Shown piece by piece: positions 59,084 through 64,000 of a stretch of DNA of 64,000 bases. The stretch covers positions 7,524,501 to 7,588,500 of the forward strand of contig NC_060028.1 in NCBI RefSeq assembly GCF_021134715.1. The letters run 5' to 3'. The notes below the pieces were generated by a model. It did no database searches. It saw only the letters and a list, made by a program, of their open reading frames with translations, and was not told the origin of the DNA. Position numbers and translations under genes: made by a program. This stretch comes from Daphnia pulex (Eukaryota; Arthropoda; Branchiopoda; Diplostraca; Daphniidae). Position 1 is the first letter of the stretch. Every line of letters starts with the position of its first letter.

Positions 59084-60331
59084 ATGTACCAATTTGAGAT
59101 CAACTCTCCAGAACCTGAATTCAAACCAATGAACACCGCTGACGTCCAGCAAGAGTACGGCCACATCCCTGCCCTGTGCCAGAACCTGCAGATATTTCAA
59201 GAATTGCTTGACACGACGAATCCTATACCTGAAGAAGTGAGGTGGACAATAAAGACGATGGTGACAGAAGCCAAATTCGGTCTAGCATCCATGACTGAGC
59301 TCATCGACCGTCTTATCAAGGAGAATCAAGAATTATCCCAGCAATCGCAATCCGCCCAGTCGGAATCGAAACATCTCCGGATGGAACTTGACACCGAAAA
59401 GGAACAGAACGTTCAACTCCAACAGATGATCTGTCACCTTACGGTCTCCGAAATTCAGTTGAAAACGGATTTGTTGAATGTTTATCAATCAAAAGACCGG
59501 CGGATCGCGGAACTGGAAGAAACAATCGCTCAGGCTAAGCTTAATACTACCCAGCCATCTAAAATCGTTGGATATGAGAGAAGTCTCCAATCGATTTGGA
59601 CTCAACCGGAACAACCACTCACCGGCCACCACCACAGTCCAGCAACGTCATTCCAGCAGAACGGATTTGATGAAGATGAGGGGCCAACTCTCGGCCGATT
59701 TATTTCCAAACCACACCAGACTGTCAATCGTCTCAACTATGCCACACAAAAGTCTCGTCCAGTCTCAACCCAACAGGCTACGATAACTCCCGAAAACCGC
59801 ACGAATGAGCAGAAACCAATCCCTGAACCGATTCCAATGGATCTCGACATCAGCCACTTTTCGACACGCCAACCAGAAGACATTCCGGCCGAGGATTTCT
59901 TGATTATTTCCAAGGATGTTGAGCGAACGGATTCGGGTAGCAGGCTTATTCTAACGAACATTTTGAATCGGGACTATGGCCGTGTCGTTGGGCGAGGGGG
60001 TCAAAATGTGGAGCGTCTGGAACGGGAATACGGCGTGAAAATCATTATTTTCGATTGCCAGAAGGAGAATGTAAAGCTCATCATATCGGAAGGAGATGCA
60101 GATAGTCGTCGAGCGGCCTCCGTCGACATCATCGAGAATCTGCCGGTGGTTGTCGATTGTCCCAACCTGAAAAGCAACGGTAAAGCGTTGAAAAATGCCT
60201 GTTTTCTTTGCGATGTCACCATCGACCGAACGAACTTGAACAAACCCGGCAGGACAATTCGCGGAAGGCTATCCAACTGTCGCAAGGCGTACAATCAGCT
60301 AGTGAACGACGACAAAATTTGGTATCCGTAA
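59084..60331 (+). CDS. Intronless KH-domain, coiled-coil protein, unknown function
   Basis: A single 415-codon exon, unlike every other well-supported gene in the window. Residues about 60-150 are heptad-like and Gln/Glu-rich (LIDRLIKENQELSQQSQSAQ; TEKEQNVQLQQMICHLTVSE), so a coiled coil is likely. Residues about 150-275 are low-complexity. A KH-type RNA-binding domain occupies about 285-355, with the GxxG loop in GRVVGRGGQNVERLEREYGV (GRGG) followed by KIIIFDCQKENVKLIIS. The C-terminal 60 residues contain CFLCDVTIDR and GRTIRGRLSNCRKAYNQLV. Expected role: RNA-binding protein that self-associates. I do not recognise an orthologue. Poly(A) signals occur at 60,433-60,438 and just after. An intronless structure could mean a retrocopy or simple intron loss. 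Confidence 0.8.
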   Translation: MYQFEINSPEPEFKPMNTADVQQEYGHIPALCQNLQIFQELLDTTNPIPEEVRWTIKTMVTEAKFGLASMTELIDRLIKENQELSQQSQSAQSESKHLRMELDTEKEQNVQLQQMICHLTVSEIQLKTDLLNVYQSKDRRIAELEETIAQAKLNTTQPSKIVGYERSLQSIWTQPEQPLTGHHHSPATSFQQNGFDEDEGPTLGRFISKPHQTVNRLNYATQKSRPVSTQQATITPENRTNEQKPIPEPIPMDLDISHFSTRQPEDIPAEDFLIISKDVERTDSGSRLILTNILNRDYGRVVGRGGQNVERLEREYGVKIIIFDCQKENVKLIISEGDADSRRAASVDIIENLPVVVDCPNLKSNGKALKNACFLCDVTIDRTNLNKPGRTIRGRLSNCRKAYNQLVNDDKIWYP

Positions 60332-60432
60332 TAACACCAGAAGATACACTGCTTTGCCTTCTGTTTCTTTCATTCTCATTCAGTTTTCCTATTTTCCCAC
60401 ATTAATGTGATGGTGTCGAAAGATCAAATTTC

Positions 60433-60438
60433 AATAAA
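60433..60438 (+). terminator. Poly(A) signal of the KH gene
   Basis: AATAAA lies about 100 bp after the stop codon, and a second copy follows within 10 bp. Confidence 0.6.
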
Positions 60439-60649
60439 ACTAATAAAAAGCACACGCGTTTTTTGTTGTTCAGTTATTTAAAAAAACCCACACGAATCAG
60501 CACGTCTAGGATTATCGTGACCCATAGTTTTTTTCTTTATTGTTAATCAACATATTCATATATTTTCAATCAGTATAACCGTGAACGTCGTGACTTCGTT
60601 ACATCATTTCGTGATTAACATAAAAACGATTTGTGGTACCGATTTTCGA

Positions 60650-60655
60650 TTTATT
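60650..60655 (-). terminator. MAN2B1: Probable poly(A) signal of alpha-mannosidase
   Basis: The plus-strand tttatt reads AATAAA on the minus strand, 63 bp beyond the mannosidase stop codon. Confidence 0.5.
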
Positions 60656-60717
60656 ATTGATCAAAGTAAAAACACAAAGTTAAAATATGCAATTCAACAG
60701 GGGAATAAAAAGAAAAA

Positions 60718-63700
60718 TTATTTATCCAGTCGATTGTCACGAACGAGATTCAAAATGAAAGTGCGGATCTCCATGGGTTGGAGGTCCACGTCCGGGAATT
60801 CATCAGAGTGGGAGGAGCGGACATTCTTTTGTTTATCCGACGACGAGTGCCACACCAAACGTTGAGAATCTTTTTTCAATTGATTCCCTCCTAGGATCGT
60901 TTCTTCAGCGGACGTGATGGCAAATCCAGGGAAAAGGTCCTAAAGTTATTGAACAACATTTTTAAATGATTTACAATGTTTGAAATTTTAAAATTACTTG
61001 AAGGGAAACCGTGACTGGTTCAGATAAGACTTTATCCTCTCCAACGTCGTAGATATGTTCCAATCGAATCAGATAAGATCCGTCTGACCGATTTTCCAGC
61101 GTCAGCAGATTGACATTTTCCGGCAATTCCCGGCTGATTAATTGTTGCTGTAATAAAAACAAACACCAATAAAATGACATAACATTTTAACATAGTCTTC
61201 GCCATCTATTAAGTCTGAATACTTGAGTTTTGTAGAGTCTCCTCCAGTCAGCAAAGGTCAGCGTTGTGGGGATAAAGGAGAGTTGCGGTTGCTTGTAAAT
61301 CTGTTGCGCCAAAGGTCGATATCTGCCGGCCGAACTGGGTCCGTCGCTGAGGATCAGATAGTGCGATCCGCGGACGACAAGGCCCTGCTGAAAGGCCGTC
61401 TCGTCGAGGGGCTCGTCCACGCCAAACGAGTCGTCGCGAAGCAGTCGTCTGTGCACCATCAGCTCGATCAATCCGCCAATCAGACTAGACCCTCCCTGGG
61501 AGCGGTCGACCAGGACGGTGGCCTGCTGCTCCCCCACTGGGTCTCGGATGAAAAGGTGAGAATTGATGGGGTAGTAATTGCCCGAGACGGGCTCGGTTGG
61601 CGTATAGGTGTAAGACTCTCTAGCGTCCAGTTCGCGTCTCAATGTCTGGCGACCTACAGCGCGCGGGTCGCCGTTGGAGAGTTTTTTTTTAATTTTTTAA
61701 AAAAGGAAATTCAAATTATTTTTTGAAACAAAATTCAGAAAATGGTAAAACCGTTGGAATCCGTGTAGAAAGTCCCGTCGCTCTGTAAAATGGTCGTCGT
61801 CACGCGACTTATGACTTCCTTTCCAATTTTGTCGCTGGGGTTTTCAAATAAATTCAATTAAGCCCGCGCATTATTTCGGGGCTAATTTTTCCAGGGAAAA
61901 AATAATAGCGGGTCAATTATAGTTCACTCACCTCACCGGAACAGGACCGACGACCCAATCCAATTCCACATGTTCCTGGCCTCGGTAAATGCGGATGACT
62001 TGACTCACCCAGGTATCGTAAAACTGGTGAATTTCCTGGACCAGTGGACCTGATTTTTTGAATTGATTTAGAATTGAATCATCAAAATCCAATTTTGGAT
62101 TCTTATATGTATACCGGTGTAGACTGCGGTGATAATGGCGGCGGTCATTGTCCGCCTCATTGGAAAGGCATCAGATCCGTTCGGCCGGAAGATGTAGGCG
62201 CCCGATGATCTCCGGTCGGCCGATTCGTTATCGCCGTTGTATCCCGGATACCAAAGGAACTCTTGTTGGACGAAATATTCTTCGCCGTTGACGGTCACCG
62301 AACTCAGCAGTCCCGTTGTCCAATCAACTCTCACCTTCACTTTCTACTCATATCATTAAAAAAAAATTGATAATAATAATTCCAATTTTTAAATTGTAAA
62401 TCTATTATTACGTCAGTGGTGATGATGTGGTCCTCGCCGGGAACCAATCGCTGTGATTTGGATTTGAACGAATGGCGCCGGCGGTGCTTAGAGTCCCGCT
62501 CGACATAGTAGGATTTTGAACCAATAGGTGGCAACTGGGTGGCTAAAAATACCTTTTTTCAAATCAAATTAAAAAAAATAATAATTAACCAATCAAAACA
62601 TTTATACACGTTTAAAAATATTGGTTGTATCAAATCAATTTGAGTAAATTACCAGCTCTTCTGTGGCTGAGCTTGTCCGTCCAGGAAGAGCCTGAACTTG
62701 AGGTGAAATTGGAATCAGCTGCGAATCAACCACTTTACCTTTAGACAAAAGAAAGATTCACATTTTATAGTCAGCTTTCTTCCATTCACACATGTAAGAT
62801 AGCCTTCACAAACGGCTGGAATTTCAGGCGGTTATCCGATACAACATACCGTCAGGGTCGAGGACTTGGTAAGAGTCTCCGCCAGCTACTGGAATGCGGA
62901 CATATTTGTCGACGTGCCTGGCCAAAGAGTTGTAAATGTTGACCACAAATCGGCCGCTGGTCTCCGAGACGTCACACTGGCTGACGTTGAGCTGGCAGAA
63001 CTTGACGTCCGGCAGTGGCCGGCCCAAAATGGGCAGCTGACTCCTGTTTTGAAATCAAATCCAATTGAAAAATCGTTGAAGAAAATTTCAACGGCAAAGT
63101 TTTTGTTTCTTATCCGATCTGACTCAACTGATAATACGAGGCCTGCGTTTTCTGACATTCGACCACGCCCTCGTGCAGCCGGCCCTGGTAATCTTGGACC
63201 ACGGCTTGCTTCTCAGTTCCGCTGACAGCGTCGTGATGTTGGGCGATGCCCATGGCCCGTTTCATGACGTTGACGTCGCCTTGATTGGTCGACCCGCTCC
63301 ACGACAATGCCGAATCCATTTGTTTGCAGGCCTATTTTTTCAAATACAACCGAATTCTCCAAATGATATTCATCTTGATGTGTATATCTACATGTGTATC
63401 CCTTTAAGTTTTAATTGCGTCTAACCTGGAGGAGGTTGCTGCCCTGGCGGACCATGTATTTAAAGGCTGGGCGTGAAGTGAAGTAGCCCGTCCAGTAAGA
63501 ATGGGCGTCGCTGCCGTAAGGAAAGAAATCGTCCGTTTTCAGTGGCCACGATTTCTTGACGCCGTTCAGAGACTTGACGTAGCAGCTCGGCGTGGAATAC
63601 AGCAGGTTAAAACGAGAGCCGTTCGTTTGCCGCTCATTGGCGTACCTTTTTTCCCACACGAATGGAATTTTTCGTTTTTTAAATGTAGAAATTTACATAC

Positions 63701-64000
63701 GAGACAACTTGATTTTATTCTGATTTTATACTTGATGAGCTTGTCCATGTTCTTGTACCAAACGTTGGCATCCTGGTACGTGAAATCGCCTCCCATCGTC
63801 AACAAAATGTGATCGGTGGCGTAGGCCTCCGATTGCCGTTGACAGTAATTGAGAAATTCAGTTACCTGCGCATTAAATCGTTTAAATTAAATTGAAATTG
63901 TTTTTTTTCTACGGCCAATTTATAACCCGCTGATCGACGTTGTACTCTTTGGATTTGGGGTTGTCAATCACGGGCGAATCGCTGCACAAAATGTCAAAGC
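60718..64000 (-). CDS. MAN2B1: Lysosomal alpha-mannosidase (GH38), C-terminal part (runs off right edge)
   Basis: Lysosomal exoglycosidase that removes alpha-linked mannose during N-glycan breakdown. Model: complement(join(60718..60939,60998..61147,61223..61653,61752..61834,61932..62049,62115..62343,62412..62552,62653..62738,62850..63043,63129..63331,63426..63645,63732..63865,63927..>64000)), about 760 residues. Key blocks are [63 protein letters not shown], the metal-site [65 protein letters not shown] and LQPMEIRTF. They occur in family order and match lysosomal rather than Golgi class II enzymes. The signal peptide, catalytic nucleophile region and first 250 or so residues are outside the window. 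The donor at 61,751 (G|GTTTTACC) is weak but is required by frame. Confidence 0.95.

Overview
The window is compact arthropod nuclear DNA, most likely from a branchiopod crustacean such as Daphnia. The evidence is short introns (mostly 56-110 bp), GT-AG splicing, tightly packed genes on both strands, and a protein set with clear animal orthologues. I rebuilt gene models by joining exons whose splice sites, phases and reading frames agree. Every complete model closes in frame from ATG to stop, but none has been checked against transcripts. The species assignment is an inference.

Layout. 1-9,251 is a run of conserved housekeeping genes in divergent and convergent pairs: the 5' end of eEF2 (-), RpS15 (+), an M1AP-like meiosis gene (-), NCBP3 (+), GLOD4 (-) and the mitochondrial rRNA methyltransferase MRM3 (+). 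9,908-14,955 is strawberry notch (SBNO). 15,950-19,319 is an EHD/sarcalumenin-like GTPase with a C-terminal membrane hairpin. 19,882-51,825 is dominated by four complete minus-strand paralogues of the Na-(K)-Cl cotransporter family (SLC12A1/2/3 type). A RING-finger gene with a locally duplicated 3' end sits between the third and fourth copies. 54,836-64,000 holds a FASTK-family mitochondrial RNA-binding protein (+), a short MDM2 homologue without the p53-binding domain (-), an intronless KH-domain/coiled-coil gene (+), and the C-terminal three quarters of lysosomal alpha-mannosidase (-), which runs off the right edge.

How the genes relate. Most are unrelated housekeeping genes that share short bidirectional promoters or abutting 3' ends. 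The coherent unit is the SLC12 array. It falls into two pairs by intron positions, N-terminal regulatory motifs and ion-site residues. Copies 1 and 2 keep an RFxI kinase-docking motif and carry His where vertebrate NKCC1 has its K+-binding Tyr, as in the thiazide-sensitive NCC. Copies 3 and 4 carry Asn there, and Ile in place of the second K+ ligand (Thr). No copy therefore keeps the canonical NKCC K+ site, which predicts an osmoregulatory gene family specialised away from K+ cotransport. This array is the best candidate in the window for unusual biology.

I saw no CRISPR array, rRNA or convincing tRNA gene, and no intact transposon. The long gaps (24.5-27.9, 33.7-36.7, 42.3-44.7 and 51.8-54.8 kb) hold little beyond weak ORFs, local repeats and probable regulatory DNA.
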